Positions 1-10,880 of a stretch of 64,000 nt of DNA are shown one piece after another. Position numbers and translations under genes: made by a program. Under the pieces are notes generated by a model. It made no database searches. It was not told where the DNA came from and saw nothing but the letters and a program-made list of their open reading frames with translations. Origin of the DNA: Campylobacter concisus (GTDB lineage Bacteria; Campylobacterota; Campylobacteria; Campylobacterales; Campylobacteraceae); assembly GCF_002092855.1 (NCBI RefSeq), contig NZ_LVLC01000001.1:620001-684000 (forward strand), read 5' to 3'. Numbering within the stretch: position 1 is the stretch's first letter; the number at the start of each line of letters is the position of its first letter.

Positions 1-269
1 TGCCCAAGACTAAATTCTGGTTTTTCTTTAATAAAATTTGAAAAAGCCAAATAAGTCATTAGCGAGTTTAAAACGATAGCTGGCTGAGTAAATTCTGTTT
101 TATCTAACTTATCGTTTTGTGTAAATAAAAGCTCTTTGTAATCAATGCCAGTGTCATTACAAGCATCATTTAAAAGTAACTTAGCAGTAGAAAAATTTTC
201 GTAAAAGTCTTTTCCCATACCAATACTTTGCGAGCCTTGGCCCGCAAAAACAAAAGCAAATTTTTTCAT
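1..269 (-). CDS. fabD: Malonyl-CoA:ACP transacylase, N-terminal part (cut by window start)
   Basis: Only the first 89 or so residues lie in the window; the reading frame is open to base 1. FabD moves malonyl groups from CoA to acyl carrier protein to supply fatty acid elongation in the cytoplasm. The visible N-terminus carries the family signature FAFVFAGQGSQ followed by GMGKDFY; the catalytic GHSLGE motif would lie beyond the edge. The ATG at 267-269 sits 9 bp after the slyD stop, so it is the last visible gene of the long minus-strand run. The slyD-fabD order matches my memory of C. jejuni, where FabD ends this block. Confidence 0.9.
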   Translation of the reverse strand, partial: MKKFAFVFAGQGSQSIGMGKDFYENFSTAKLLLNDACNDTGIDYKELLFTQNDKLDKTEFTQPAIVLNSLMTYLAFSNFIKEKPEFSLG

Positions 270-278
270 TTTAGCTTC

Positions 279-875
279 TTAGTGATGGTGATGTCCGTGT
301 CCACCGCAACCGCAACCACCATCCTCGTGTCCGTGTCCATGCCCGTGTCCATGACCACCGCAGCACTCATGTTCATGCTCATGATCGTGACCACCGCAAC
401 CACAAGTATGAGCCCCAGCTACCATACCTGTTGCTTTTTCATCTTCTGTCGCATCTCTAACTTCTAAAACTTCAACATTAAATAGTAAATCTTTACCAGC
501 ATATGGGTGATTAAAATCAACTGTTACTTCGTCATCTTTGATCTCTTTAACAATAACACGAACGCTTGAGCCATCCTCATTTTGACCAAAAAGTTCCATT
601 CCTTCATGTAAATCTATACCAGCAAACTGCTCTTTTGGTAACGACTGAATGGCTTCGTTATTATATTCACCACAACCTTCTGCTGCCTTTACGCTTATAG
701 TTGCTCTTTCACCTGATTTTAACTTGCTTACTTCTTCCTCAAGCTTTTCTATAATATGACCATGCCCTGTTATAAATGAAATTTGTCCACCTTCTTGCAT
801 GTTTGACTCTAGAATTTCACCAGTGTTGGCATCTTTTAGTTCGTAAAACATAGTTATAACTTGATCTTTACTCAC
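279..875 (-). CDS. slyD: FKBP-type peptidyl-prolyl cis-trans isomerase SlyD with His/Cys-rich metal-binding tail
   Basis: 198 residues. The first ~150 form the SlyD FKBP domain with its inserted chaperone flap (ITGHGHIIEKLEEEV, FNHPYAGKDLLFNVEV). SlyD is a cytosolic prolyl isomerase and chaperone that also delivers nickel to hydrogenase and urease in other bacteria. The last ~45 residues are almost only G, H, C, D and E, with HDHEHEHE, GHGHGHGHGH and a terminal HHHH, a typical Ni/Zn-binding tail. The start is GTG at 873-875, chosen because AAGGAG lies 8-13 bp upstream. A TATAAT at 914-919 suggests its own promoter inside the Tol-to-fabD run. Confidence 0.93.
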   Translation of the reverse strand: MSKDQVITMFYELKDANTGEILESNMQEGGQISFITGHGHIIEKLEEEVSKLKSGERATISVKAAEGCGEYNNEAIQSLPKEQFAGIDLHEGMELFGQNEDGSSVRVIVKEIKDDEVTVDFNHPYAGKDLLFNVEVLEVRDATEDEKATGMVAGAHTCGCGGHDHEHEHECCGGHGHGHGHGHEDGGCGCGGHGHHHH

Positions 876-913
876 AATAATCTCCTTAGATTTGGTTTTT
901 TGATTAATGTGGG

Positions 914-919
914 ATTATA
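914..919 (-). promoter_or_regulatory. Probable -10 box upstream of slyD
   Basis: The minus strand reads GATATAATCC here, a perfect TATAAT about 38 bp before the slyD GTG. Campylobacter promoters typically show a strong -10 and no conserved -35, which is what is seen. It is inferred from sequence only. Confidence 0.5.
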
Positions 920-937
920 TCTAAAAAAGATTAAAAT

Positions 938-1780
938 TTAGTTTCTATTGGGAGAGGCTTTGGCTTCTTTGCTATCTGGATAGCCGACTTTTAGAGCCTT
1001 ATAAAATCTATTTGCACTTTGCGTATCACCTATCTTATCAAAGCTTATAGCTGTGTGATATAGAAGTTTTGGTGTATAGTCAGCCTTATCTTCGTTCTGT
1101 ATGCTTTTTTTGTAGTATTGTATAGCTGTGCTGTATGATTTTTGACTGTAAGCAACTTCACCTAAATAATAATTTGTTGCACCAGTTTTATAGCCTTTTT
1201 TATTTAAATATTCAAAATATCCAGCTGCTTCTGTGCTATTGCCAGAATTTAAAAGTTTAATGCCATCAGCCAAAATATCTTTATCGCTTTTTCCACTAAA
1301 ATTTGAAGTTGGCTTACTTTGTTGTTTTGGATTTGTATTTTGCTTTGGTTGGGCAGCATTTTTATCCATTATTGCACCTAATTTATTTAAGGCAGCAGTA
1401 ATATTTTTGTAGTTTTTGTCTTGTATATCTCTAGTTTCATCAACATAAGCCTTCAATGATGTCAAACTTACATCAGAATCACTTATGCCACCATTTACCT
1501 TCGTCTCTATATCATTTATTCTTTGCTCAAGCTTATTCATTCTAGCACTCATGCTTTCAAACAAGCTTTGCAAACCTTGAAGTTGTTCTAAAACACTATT
1601 CATATTCTCTTCGATATTTTGAACACTTCGCTTATTATTTAAGGTAACTTTTTCATTGTCAGTTAGACCGTATGGATTAGCACTATCCATATTGCCTGCA
1701 TCAAAAGCTGAAATCTCTTGACCGGAGGTAATAGAGATAGCGGCTCCAATCAGAGCCACTATAATTAATTTTTTGTTCAT
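938..1780 (-). CDS. cpoB: Tol-Pal accessory protein CpoB (YbgF family)
   Basis: 280 residues. A hydrophobic N-terminus (MNKKLIIVALIGAAISITSG) looks like a signal peptide. Residues ~55-130 are heptad-rich coiled coil (NSVLEQLQGLQSLFESM, MNKLEQRINDIETKV), then a Lys/Gln/Pro linker, then TPR repeats from ~165 (DGIKLLNSGNSTEAAGYF, YYLGEVAYSQKSYSTAIQYY). CpoB works in the periplasm and couples Tol-Pal constriction to peptidoglycan synthesis at the septum. It lies 17 bp downstream of pal, the usual place for this family. Confidence 0.88.
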   Translation of the reverse strand: MNKKLIIVALIGAAISITSGQEISAFDAGNMDSANPYGLTDNEKVTLNNKRSVQNIEENMNSVLEQLQGLQSLFESMSARMNKLEQRINDIETKVNGGISDSDVSLTSLKAYVDETRDIQDKNYKNITAALNKLGAIMDKNAAQPKQNTNPKQQSKPTSNFSGKSDKDILADGIKLLNSGNSTEAAGYFEYLNKKGYKTGATNYYLGEVAYSQKSYSTAIQYYKKSIQNEDKADYTPKLLYHTAISFDKIGDTQSANRFYKALKVGYPDSKEAKASPNRN

Positions 1781-1797
1781 TATTATTTAATTATAAA

Positions 1798-2304
1798 TTA
1801 TGGAAGTACTTTGAAATCTGCACGTCTATTTTGAGCATCGCAAGCTTTTGTTTTATCTGTGCAAACTGGATTGCTTTCACCAAAGCTAACTACAGCGATT
1901 CTATCAGCACTAACGCCATTTCTTACAAGAGCATCTTTAGCGCTTTTAGCACGTTTTAAACCAAGAGCATAGTTATACTCATCTGTACCCCACTCATCGC
2001 AGTTACCTTCTACTTTTATAGAAAGAGCTTGAGCGTCAGCTTGGTTAAATACTGATGCATTTGAGCTAACAACGCCTTGTTGATCAGCTTTGATATTAAA
2101 TTTATCAAAGTCAAAGTATACACTTTTAACTTGACTCTCGATGTTAGCAATAAGAGCTGCTAATCTATCAGCATCGCTCATGCTACCTGAATTGTCTGCA
2201 GATTGATTTGAATTTGAATTCATATCAACTTCAGGGTTTTTTGAGCTACAACCGCTCAACAATAAAGTTGCAACTGCAACACTTGCTAGAACTACTTTTT
2301 TCAT
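1798..2304 (-). CDS. pal: Peptidoglycan-associated lipoprotein Pal (Omp18-like)
   Basis: 168 residues. The signal peptide ends in a lipobox, LLLSGC, so the mature N-terminal Cys should be lipidated and anchored in the outer membrane. The C-terminal ~110 residues are an OmpA-like peptidoglycan-binding domain: YFDFDKFNI, then EGNCDEWGTDEYNYALGLKRA, then SFGESNP. Pal tethers the outer membrane to the wall and is pulled by TolB/TolA during division. A TATAAT at 2334-2339 gives it its own likely promoter downstream of tolB, in keeping with its need for higher expression. Confidence 0.95.
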   Translation of the reverse strand: MKKVVLASVAVATLLLSGCSSKNPEVDMNSNSNQSADNSGSMSDADRLAALIANIESQVKSVYFDFDKFNIKADQQGVVSSNASVFNQADAQALSIKVEGNCDEWGTDEYNYALGLKRAKSAKDALVRNGVSADRIAVVSFGESNPVCTDKTKACDAQNRRADFKVLP

Positions 2305-2333
2305 TCCTTATCCTTTTTTAGAAATTTGGTCGA

Positions 2334-2339
2334 ATTATA
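2334..2339 (-). promoter_or_regulatory. Probable -10 box upstream of pal
   Basis: The minus strand reads GATATAATTC about 30 bp before the pal ATG, in the 64-bp gap between tolB and pal. No -35 box is evident. An AAGGATAAGG ribosome site follows just before the start. Confidence 0.5.
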
Positions 2340-2368
2340 TCACAAAAATTTTAAATTTTATCAGAATC

Positions 2369-3625
2369 TTACCAATCTATAGATTGAATTTTTCCTACTT
2401 TTAAAGGAAACTGAAAACTTCTGTTTTCATTTAGCCTAACAACGCCTAGTGAACTTTGACCACCAAGCTCTTTTATAAAGACGACACTTTGCCCATCGCT
2501 TGAGAATCTTGGATAGTTATTTTTGCCATTTGCTGTAAGCTGGCGTATAAAATCCGTTTGAGTTGAAATTAGATATATATTAAAACTACCGCTTGCTTCC
2601 CTGCTTGAATAAACAACATAATTTTCAAATGTACTTACAGAGTTATTATTTTTACCATGAAATACCATTTGTTCAACGCTTCCGCCAGAAATCGCAGGAG
2701 TTGCAAAAACGTTGGGATAACCAAGCCTATCTGATACAAAAACTATCTTACTATCATTATCTACAAAATTTCCATTTACATCTATACCTGGATAATTGGT
2801 AATCTGCGTCAAACTTTTACTATTTGTATTATAGATAAAAATATCTGGCTGATCTTTTGGTGCCATGGTTAATAAAATTTTACTTCCATCTTTACTAACA
2901 TCTGAGGCTATAAGCATGCCAATGCTATCAATTATCTTTGTTTTTGTGCCAGAATTTAGATCATATCTAAATAAAGTTGGCTTATTATTCACATAAGATG
3001 TATAGTAAAATTTACTTTGATCGGCTCCTGCCCATTTTGGGAAAATGTTTAGACCACCACTTACTATGGTCTTTTGATATGTAAGTGTATAATCAGCAAC
3101 TATGATAGAGCTTTGGCGAGCTGAAGTATATTTTGAAAGAATAATAAATTTTTCCATCCAGCCAACTGGTGGTAAATTTAGCTCGTTGGTAAGCTCAACT
3201 ATACTTTTATGCGCCAAAAACGGATACTTTGCGCCATCTGGCATAGTGTAAACCTTCTCATATCTTGTAGTTGCTGTCTTAGCGTTTATCAGTTTTACTC
3301 TCAAAGTAAGAGGTGAGCCCATAGAGCCTTCAAGAGCATATCTAAAGATAAGCTCGACGCCTTTATCACTCATTGTATTAGTAGTCGCATCTCCTTCATA
3401 GGTAGAAGGCACATGATCTTCGATTACTTCAAAATCAGAACTAACCTTTAGATCTCCTAGCATGATTTTAAAGAATTTATCTTTAAAACCCGCATCGCTA
3501 ACAGCAGTTGTTGCATCTTGCAAAGCTATCTTTGGCAAGGCAATACCTTGATTTACAACAGATATGGTTGCATCAGCAGCATAAAGCCCTAGAGCAACAC
3601 ATAAAAAAAGAAAAATTTTCTTCAT
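2369..3625 (-). CDS. tolB: Tol-Pal periplasmic beta-propeller protein TolB
   Basis: 418 residues with a signal peptide (MKKIFLFLCVALGLYAADA). An N-terminal alpha/beta domain is followed from ~residue 190 by WD40-like PD40 blades, each with a short repeat such as GSKILLTMAPKDQPDIFIYN, VDNDSKIVFVSDRLGYPNVF and SDGQSVVFIKELGG. TolB sits in the periplasm between TolA and Pal. The ATG follows the tolA stop by 24 bp. The family is usually ~430 residues, so the length is normal. Confidence 0.93.
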   Translation of the reverse strand: MKKIFLFLCVALGLYAADATISVVNQGIALPKIALQDATTAVSDAGFKDKFFKIMLGDLKVSSDFEVIEDHVPSTYEGDATTNTMSDKGVELIFRYALEGSMGSPLTLRVKLINAKTATTRYEKVYTMPDGAKYPFLAHKSIVELTNELNLPPVGWMEKFIILSKYTSARQSSIIVADYTLTYQKTIVSGGLNIFPKWAGADQSKFYYTSYVNNKPTLFRYDLNSGTKTKIIDSIGMLIASDVSKDGSKILLTMAPKDQPDIFIYNTNSKSLTQITNYPGIDVNGNFVDNDSKIVFVSDRLGYPNVFATPAISGGSVEQMVFHGKNNNSVSTFENYVVYSSREASGSFNIYLISTQTDFIRQLTANGKNNYPRFSSDGQSVVFIKELGGQSSLGVVRLNENRSFQFPLKVGKIQSIDW

Positions 3626-3649
3626 CTCTACTCCATAATTTTATAAATT

Positions 3650-4597
3650 TTAGTTTATTTTATCTTCTAAATTTAAATTAAAAGTAGTGCTTTTGTCTGG
3701 ATTGAATGGAAATTTCTCCGTTGTAAGTTTTTCTAAGCACTCTCTTACTTTTGCGTTAAATTCTTCATTATATGATAGCTCTAAAATTTCATAGCTAAAA
3801 TTTCCGCTTTGATCTATCATAACTTTAACTTTAGCCAAATTTGCAGAATCAGCCTTATAGCTTTGCCATCTTCTTTGAATTTGTTTTGTTATCGCACCCA
3901 TTAGTGGATCGTAAGTACCGGTAGATTGTGATTTTGGAGCAGTTGGATTTTGATCTATCTTTAAACTCTTTATTATATCACTAGCTTCTTTTGCGGCTTT
4001 TGAACTAGAAGCTTCGCTTTTTTTACGGCTTTGCACTTTATTTTCAGCCTTTTTTATACCATCATCTTTTTTAAGTTTCGTAGGATCTATGTCACTAAAG
4101 AGGTCTTTTATATTTGGCTCTTTTGGTTTTGGCTTTTCAACTGGCTTTGGTGTAGGCTTAGGCTCAGGTTTTGGCTCTGGCTTAACATCTTCTTTGGGTT
4201 CTTCACTTGGTTTTAAAATTTCTGGTTTTGGTTCTGGTTTTTTAGGCTCAGGTTTTGGTTCCTCTTTTGGAGGAATTGGTAAGCTTGGCGTAGGTAATGG
4301 TTCATCTGGTACAACAGGCTTATTTGTAGTCTCTTGCTTATCTTCTTCAGATTCTTTTTTAGGTTCAGGCTTTGTCTCTTTAACTACTTCATCTGCTTGT
4401 TTTGGAGCTTTAATGGTTTGATCAACTTCTCTATCAACCATAACCACATCCATAATAGCATCTTTATCATCAGTATATTTTTTAGGAGGTTCTACAAAAA
4501 ATGTAAGCTTTATAAATAAAATAAGTATAATAGTAACGTAAATACAAAACGCTACAAGAAACGAACTAAGCGTTGGAAATTTAACTTTATTTGACAT
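3650..4597 (-). CDS. tolA: TolA-like energy-transducing protein
   Basis: 315 residues. One membrane helix at ~11-33 (FLVAFCIYVTIILILFIKL) is followed by a long periplasmic stalk of Pro, Lys and Glu repeats (PKPEPKPEPKPT type, ~70-165), then a charged linker and a C-terminal TonB/TolA-type domain from ~225 (LMGAITKQIQRRWQSYK, VKVMIDQSGNFSYEI). It transmits proton-motive force from TolQR to TolB/Pal. It overlaps or abuts tolR (1-bp gap). The stalk is low complexity, so homology searches should use the ends. Confidence 0.88.
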   Translation of the reverse strand: MSNKVKFPTLSSFLVAFCIYVTIILILFIKLTFFVEPPKKYTDDKDAIMDVVMVDREVDQTIKAPKQADEVVKETKPEPKKESEEDKQETTNKPVVPDEPLPTPSLPIPPKEEPKPEPKKPEPKPEILKPSEEPKEDVKPEPKPEPKPTPKPVEKPKPKEPNIKDLFSDIDPTKLKKDDGIKKAENKVQSRKKSEASSSKAAKEASDIIKSLKIDQNPTAPKSQSTGTYDPLMGAITKQIQRRWQSYKADSANLAKVKVMIDQSGNFSYEILELSYNEEFNAKVRECLEKLTTEKFPFNPDKSTTFNLNLEDKIN

Positions 4598-4598
4598 T

Positions 4599-4997
4599 TT
4601 AACCGTTTGTCTCTAAAGCTACTTTATTAAAACCAGCACCTTTCAAAGTCTTTAATACAAACATAACATCATCGTATTTTAAATTTTTGTCAGCTTTTAT
4701 ATAGATAGGCGAGGTTTTATCGTATTTTGTACTCATTAATGCGATATTATCAGGAAACTCAGCAAGGCTCATAGTACTCTGATCAACTCTAACTTGTCCT
4801 TGCGAATTTATAGATACTATAAGGTCTTTTTGCTTAGATGTTGAAGTTTTTGCCTTTGAACCATCCGGAAGAGTAATATCCTCTTGATATGTTATGGTTG
4901 GCATAGTAACCATCAAAATGGCTAGTAAAACAAGCATAATATCAACAAGAGGAGTTATATTTAGCTCTGGTGTCTCATCGGTAAATTTAACGGCCAT
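4599..4997 (-). CDS. tolR: Biopolymer transport protein TolR (ExbD family)
   Basis: 132 residues. One membrane helix at ~17-38 carries the family Asp ([17 protein letters not shown]), the residue that handles protons in ExbD/TolR. The remainder is a periplasmic domain (LPDGSKAKTSTSKQKDLIVSI, PIYIKADKNLKYDDVM). Together with TolQ it energises TolA. The ATG immediately follows the tolQ stop, so the two are translationally linked. It is assigned to Tol rather than Ton because tolA, tolB and pal follow directly. Confidence 0.9.
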   Translation of the reverse strand: MAVKFTDETPELNITPLVDIMLVLLAILMVTMPTITYQEDITLPDGSKAKTSTSKQKDLIVSINSQGQVRVDQSTMSLAEFPDNIALMSTKYDKTSPIYIKADKNLKYDDVMFVLKTLKGAGFNKVALETNG

Positions 4998-5582
4998 TTA
5001 TAGTATCTCATCATCTTTTTTAAGTGCTATCATTACATCAGCCTGACGCTCAATAACACTCATTAATTCATAAGCTTTTCTTTTTATGAGTAAGTTAAAT
5101 GTATATGCTGGGATGGCAACAAAAATTCCGCAACCAGTTGCAACAAGTGCCTCTGAAATAGCTGGAGCGATAATACCAAGTGATGAACCTCCGCCATTTC
5201 CAAGCTGTGAAAATGTCTCTAAAATAGAAACAACGGTTCCAAAAAGACCGATAAAAGGCGAAGTAGATGCTATTACACTTAGCCACGTTAGTCCACTTGT
5301 AGCATTTTTCTCGGCTATGCTTATACATACATTTAGCTTTTCTCTTGAGATTCTTCCATTTGCACATTTTCTCAAAGACGAATCATTTGGAATATTTTTA
5401 GCACCCATAAGCAGTGCTTCAAGTGCATTTTGCTCACGTTTTTGCCAAGCTCCAATACCAGCCATTCTTGAAAAAAGAATTGTAAAACTAACTATAAAAT
5501 ATATTGACAGCCAAGTTAAAACAATAATTGTAATAAAACTACTTCTTTGAATGTAATTTAAAAATAAATCTATACCGCCCAC
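4998..5582 (-). CDS. tolQ: Proton channel subunit TolQ (ExbB family)
   Basis: 194 residues with three membrane helices (~13-37, ~100-125, ~140-165) and the MotA/TolQ/ExbB signature (SVIASTSPFIGLFGTVVSILETF, then ISEALVATGCGIFVAIPAYTFN). It forms the inner-membrane proton channel with TolR. The start is GTG at 5580-5582, directly after the atpC stop codon with no gap, so Tol proteins are probably produced from the ATP synthase transcript. This atpC-exbB/tolQ junction is also what I recall in C. jejuni. Confidence 0.9.
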   Translation of the reverse strand: MGGIDLFLNYIQRSSFITIIVLTWLSIYFIVSFTILFSRMAGIGAWQKREQNALEALLMGAKNIPNDSSLRKCANGRISREKLNVCISIAEKNATSGLTWLSVIASTSPFIGLFGTVVSILETFSQLGNGGGSSLGIIAPAISEALVATGCGIFVAIPAYTFNLLIKRKAYELMSVIERQADVMIALKKDDEIL

Positions 5583-5972
5583 TTATCTAGCTCTCACTAC
5601 ATTTTCCATTTTAGATATAGTTGCTGCAAAAGCATTTGTATCACTACTCATGCTCTCTATCAAATTTCTAGCAGCTTCCAATGAATTTGCAAGCTCACTT
5701 TCACTATCGCCAGAGACATAAATCGCACCGTCAGCAAGTATTACTACCTTGCCTTCGTCAATCTTTGCATAGCCCCAGTTAATTGCAACAACATCATGTT
5801 TTTTATTTTTATGTTCTATATCTATAATACCTGCTTTTAAAAGAGATATTAATGAGGCATGGTTTGGCAAAACACCAAACTCACCCTCGCTACCTGGAAG
5901 CACTACACTGCTCACGTCATCATTAAATATCTGACCTTGAGGAGTTACGATCTCTAAATGTAATTTATCCAT
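5583..5972 (-). CDS. atpC: ATP synthase epsilon subunit
   Basis: 129 residues with the epsilon-family beta sandwich (LHLEIVTPQGQIFNDDVSSVVLPGSEGEFGVLPNHA, spanning ~4-39) and a short C-terminal helical part. Epsilon is part of the central stalk and can inhibit ATP hydrolysis. It lies 18 bp after atpD and closes the atp genes in this block. Confidence 0.95.
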   Translation of the reverse strand: MDKLHLEIVTPQGQIFNDDVSSVVLPGSEGEFGVLPNHASLISLLKAGIIDIEHKNKKHDVVAINWGYAKIDEGKVVILADGAIYVSGDSESELANSLEAARNLIESMSSDTNAFAATISKMENVVRAR

Positions 5973-5990
5973 TACGCTTCCTTTTTAAAT

Positions 5991-7388
<1,398 letters not shown>

Positions 7389-7399
7389 TCATACTCCTT

Positions 7400-8287
7400 T
7401 TATTTCATTGATTCAACACCACTGATGATCTCGATAAGCTCAGTGGTAATAGACTCTTGTCTTGCTTTATTGTAAGCAAGATTTAACTGTTTGACGCGTT
7501 GTTTAGCATTGTTTGTTGCATTATCCATAGCTTGCATTCTAGCGCTGTGCTCAGCTGCCAAAGAGTCAACTAAAGCATAATACATACTATACTCAAAATA
7601 TTTATTGAGCAATTCATCCATAATCTTAGTATAGTTGTCCTCTGGCTCAAATTCCATCAAAGAATTTGTCTCAACCGCAACTATCTTAGACGGCTCAATA
7701 GGCACAATATCATTTACTCTAATCTCTTGAGAAATCATATTTTTATAGCCATTGTGTATTAGCACAACCTTATCTGTTATGCCGTTTGTAAAGTCATCAA
7801 TAGCATCTTTTATGATCTTTTGAGCTTTTTCATATGTAGGTGAAGAGCTAGCTCCGACATAAGTCTCGAGTAGTTCAACGCCTTGGAAATTGAAAAATTC
7901 TATACCTTTTTTACCAACAGCTCTTAGTCTGACTTTGATCTTTTTTGCTTTTAACTTATCAATCATGCGCCTAACTGTCTTTATAGTCTGGACATTAAAG
8001 CCACCGCAAAGCCCTTTATCAGCGGTAACAAATATAATATCAACCTTTTCTACACTCTTTGTTGTATTAAAAAATTTACTCTCAGTCATAACTGAAGCAT
8101 ATTGATTGATCTTATAAGCTATCTCCGATAAAACCTCATTGATCTTAAGTGCGTAAACTCTAGAGTAGCGAGCAGCCTCTTCGGCTTTGCGAAGCTTTGC
8201 TGTTGAGACAAGTTTCATCGCACGCGTCGTCTTTTGAGTGTTCTGGACGCTCTTAATCTTTCGTTTTATATCTTTTAAATTTGACAT
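7400..8287 (-). CDS. atpG: ATP synthase gamma subunit
   Basis: 295 residues. The N-terminal helix ([21 protein letters not shown]) and C-terminal helix ([27 protein letters not shown], residues ~255-281) form the rotating coiled coil inside the alpha3beta3 ring, with a Rossmann-like middle domain. It turns the central stalk. It lies 9 bp downstream of atpA. Confidence 0.97.
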   Translation of the reverse strand: MSNLKDIKRKIKSVQNTQKTTRAMKLVSTAKLRKAEEAARYSRVYALKINEVLSEIAYKINQYASVMTESKFFNTTKSVEKVDIIFVTADKGLCGGFNVQTIKTVRRMIDKLKAKKIKVRLRAVGKKGIEFFNFQGVELLETYVGASSSPTYEKAQKIIKDAIDDFTNGITDKVVLIHNGYKNMISQEIRVNDIVPIEPSKIVAVETNSLMEFEPEDNYTKIMDELLNKYFEYSMYYALVDSLAAEHSARMQAMDNATNNAKQRVKQLNLAYNKARQESITTELIEIISGVESMK

Positions 8288-8296
8288 ATCTTAGCC

Positions 8297-9814
8297 CTAG
8301 TTAGCGGCAAAAGTCGCTTTAAAATCTTTCAACGCTTTATGTAAAATTTCTTCTACTTCTTTATCAAGAACCTTTTTAGTTCTGATTTGCTCAAAAATTT
8401 CAGGGTATTTCGCCTCAATATATGGATATAGCTCAGCCTCAAATTTTGTTACATTTGCAGTTGCAACATCATCTAAATAACCCTTAGCACCAGCAAATAT
8501 TATAACTACTTGATTCTCAACTGGAAGTGGAGAATATGGAGGTTGTTTTAGTACTTCAACCATCTTCTGACCACGCTCTAGTTGTTTTCTCGAACTCTCG
8601 TCAAGGTCACTTGCAAACTGAGCAAATGCTTGTAGCTCGCGGTACTGTGCAAGGTCTAGTCTTAGTGTACCAGAAACTTGTTTGATAGCTTTGATCTGAG
8701 CTGCACCACCGACACGAGAAACAGAAAGACCAACGTTGATCGCTGGACGGATACCTGAGTTAAATAGGTCACTCTCAAGGAAAATTTGACCATCTGTAAT
8801 AGAAATAACGTTTGTTGGAATATAAGCTGAAACGTCTCCTGCTTGAGTCTCAATAATAGGTAGAGCTGTTAAAGATCCCGCACCTAGTGCGTCATTTAGC
8901 TTACTTGCTCTTTCTAGAAGTCTTGAGTGAAGATAGAAAACGTCGCCCGGATAAGCTTCACGGCCTGGTGGTCTTCTTAAGATCAAAGACATCTCACGGT
9001 AAGCAACCGCATGTTTTGATAAGTCATCATAGATGATTAATGCGTGGCGAGAGTTATCTCTAAAGTATTCACCCATTGTTACACCAGCATAAGGAGCAAG
9101 GTATTGAAGAGCAGCTGCATCACTAGCACCAGCATTTACAACTATCGTGTAGTCCATAGCGCCGTACTCTTCAAGTTTTTTAACGACTTGAGCAACGGTT
9201 GATTGTTTTTGACCGATAGCTACATAGATACAAATGACATCTTGACCTTTTTGGTTGATGATAGTATCGATTGCAACTGTTGTTTTACCAGTTTGGCGGT
9301 CGCCGATAATTAGCTCTCTTTGACCTCTACCGATTGGCACAAGTGCGTCGATCGCTTTGATACCTGTTTGAAGTGGCTCATGAACGCTTTTTCTTGCCAT
9401 GATACCTTTTGCTTTTTCTTCGACAAAGCGAGATTCAGTAGCGTCAATTGGGCCTTTTGCGTCGATTGGCTCACCTAGTGAATTTACAACACGACCAATT
9501 AATGCGTCACCAACTGGAACGCGTAGAAGTTTTTTAAGCCTTTTTACAGAGCTTCCTTCTGTGATACCGCTAGTTTTTCCAAGGATAACTATACCAACAC
9601 TACTCTCTTCAAGGTTAAGAGCCATACCTTTTTCGCCGCTTTCAAACTCAACCATCTCACCAGCCATAACGTTTTTCAAACCATAAACGTTAGCAACGCC
9701 ATCAGCGACTGAGATGACTTTACCGGTCTCTTCTACATCAACACTTAAATCAAAATTTTCAATACGCTCTTTGATTATCGTGCTAATTTCGTCAGCTTTA
9801 ATTTTTGCACTCAC
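8297..9814 (-). CDS. atpA: ATP synthase alpha subunit
   Basis: 505 residues, the usual length. The nucleotide-binding loop is GDRQTGKT at ~169-176 and the family signature [13 protein letters not shown] lies near ~363. Alpha subunits carry the regulatory, non-catalytic sites and alternate with beta in F1. It follows atpH by 14 bp. Confidence 0.98.
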   Translation of the reverse strand: MSAKIKADEISTIIKERIENFDLSVDVEETGKVISVADGVANVYGLKNVMAGEMVEFESGEKGMALNLEESSVGIVILGKTSGITEGSSVKRLKKLLRVPVGDALIGRVVNSLGEPIDAKGPIDATESRFVEEKAKGIMARKSVHEPLQTGIKAIDALVPIGRGQRELIIGDRQTGKTTVAIDTIINQKGQDVICIYVAIGQKQSTVAQVVKKLEEYGAMDYTIVVNAGASDAAALQYLAPYAGVTMGEYFRDNSRHALIIYDDLSKHAVAYREMSLILRRPPGREAYPGDVFYLHSRLLERASKLNDALGAGSLTALPIIETQAGDVSAYIPTNVISITDGQIFLESDLFNSGIRPAINVGLSVSRVGGAAQIKAIKQVSGTLRLDLAQYRELQAFAQFASDLDESSRKQLERGQKMVEVLKQPPYSPLPVENQVVIIFAGAKGYLDDVATANVTKFEAELYPYIEAKYPEIFEQIRTKKVLDKEVEEILHKALKDFKATFAAN

Positions 9815-9828
9815 GCTTTCACTCCTTT

Positions 9829-10359
9829 TTAAATTGCTTTTAATATATATTCACTCATTTGACTTTTTAGTCTGTCGATAGAGAAATTTACCTCAACACC
9901 TAAATCATCTAACTCAACTTTTACACCGTTGTATTCGCTCTTTGAGCCATTAAGCTTGATCTTAGAGTCAAATTTCTTAGAGAAATTCTCTTCCAAAGCT
10001 TTCAGCTGCTCAGCGCTTAGGTCAAAATTTCCAATAATCTCGCCACGATATGTATTTTCAAGCAAAGATTGCTCTATCTTCATCTCGTTTAAGATCGCTG
10101 GGATAAGCTCCAGTCTTTTATTTGCGCCAAGAAGCTTAATAAAATTTGCAAATTTGACATCTTGACTTTTAACCAAAGATAGTACAAAATTAACCTTTTG
10201 TGAAGCCTTTAAAGTAGGCAAACTTATAATGCTTTTAAATTTATTGCTAGCAAAAGCAGCAGCTAGCTCTGATAAATTTTCAACAAATGCATTAAGTTCA
10301 TTGGATTTTACATCGCTTAAGATCGCTTTTACGTATTTTTTAGCTACTACTTCATTCAT
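9829..10359 (-). CDS. atpH: ATP synthase delta subunit
   Basis: 176 residues matching the OSCP/delta family ([10 protein letters not shown] at the start; a C-terminal [28 protein letters not shown] resembling the VDPSLIGGvrv-iDgSvr-rL region). It caps the F1 head and holds the peripheral stalk. Its start overlaps the atpF stop by one base. Confidence 0.93.
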   Translation of the reverse strand: MNEVVAKKYVKAILSDVKSNELNAFVENLSELAAAFASNKFKSIISLPTLKASQKVNFVLSLVKSQDVKFANFIKLLGANKRLELIPAILNEMKIEQSLLENTYRGEIIGNFDLSAEQLKALEENFSKKFDSKIKLNGSKSEYNGVKVELDDLGVEVNFSIDRLKSQMSEYILKAI

Positions 10360-10871
10360 TAGCTAACCTTTTTAAGTATAATATTTACAAGCTCTTTTTG
10401 ATCGACTTTTAGGCTATCGCTTGAGAAAATGTCGCTCAAAATTTCATTTACAACGCCTTTTGTCATCTTGCGCTCTTCAAATTCTTTTTGCTCTTTATAG
10501 CTCTTTTGAAGATTTGCTATATCATTTTGAGCGTCGCTTTTAACCTTAGCAGCTAAATTTAAAGCCTCTTTTTTAGCAGTTTCGATTAGGGAATTTGCAT
10601 TTTGTTTAGCTTCCTCAACACGTTTTAGAGCATCATCTTTTTTGGCTTTAGAATCGCGTAGCTTCTCTTGGATACTTTCAAGCTTATTTGCGATCCTGTC
10701 AATTCTGCTTTGATAAAGAGCTTTTAGTGGCTTAGCTGCAAAATATACCAAAATAGCAAAGAAAAGTAAGAAGTTTAGCGTTCTCTCGACTATGTCGTAG
10801 TTTGTTCCACCATGCTCGCTAGCGTATGCTAAAAATGGAAGTGCTAGAAAAAATAAAATTTTTATCTTCAT
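10359..10871 (-). CDS. atpF: ATP synthase subunit b
   Basis: 170 residues. It begins with a signal-peptide-like hydrophobic stretch (MKIKILFFLALPFLAYA), then a membrane helix (~30-47, LNFLLFFAILVYFAAKPL) and a long charged helix that dimerises in the peripheral stalk. The leading signal-like segment before the b-subunit helix is a feature of Campylobacterota b subunits as I recall. It sits 9 bp after the b' gene. Confidence 0.92.
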   Translation of the reverse strand: MKIKILFFLALPFLAYASEHGGTNYDIVERTLNFLLFFAILVYFAAKPLKALYQSRIDRIANKLESIQEKLRDSKAKKDDALKRVEEAKQNANSLIETAKKEALNLAAKVKSDAQNDIANLQKSYKEQKEFEERKMTKGVVNEILSDIFSSDSLKVDQKELVNIILKKVS

Positions 10872-10880
10872 AAAATTCCT

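Noticed and set aside
228-467. Plus-strand ORF of 79 residues rich in Thr/Ser/Val/Met
   Set aside because: It is the complement of the His/Gly-rich tail of slyD; the repeat codons keep the opposite strand open.
4031-4421. Plus-strand ORFs rich in Gly/Phe/Ser opposite tolA
   Set aside because: They mirror the Pro/Lys/Glu repeats of the TolA stalk. No ribosome site, and the minus-strand gene is certain. The same applies opposite tonB at 27342-27632.
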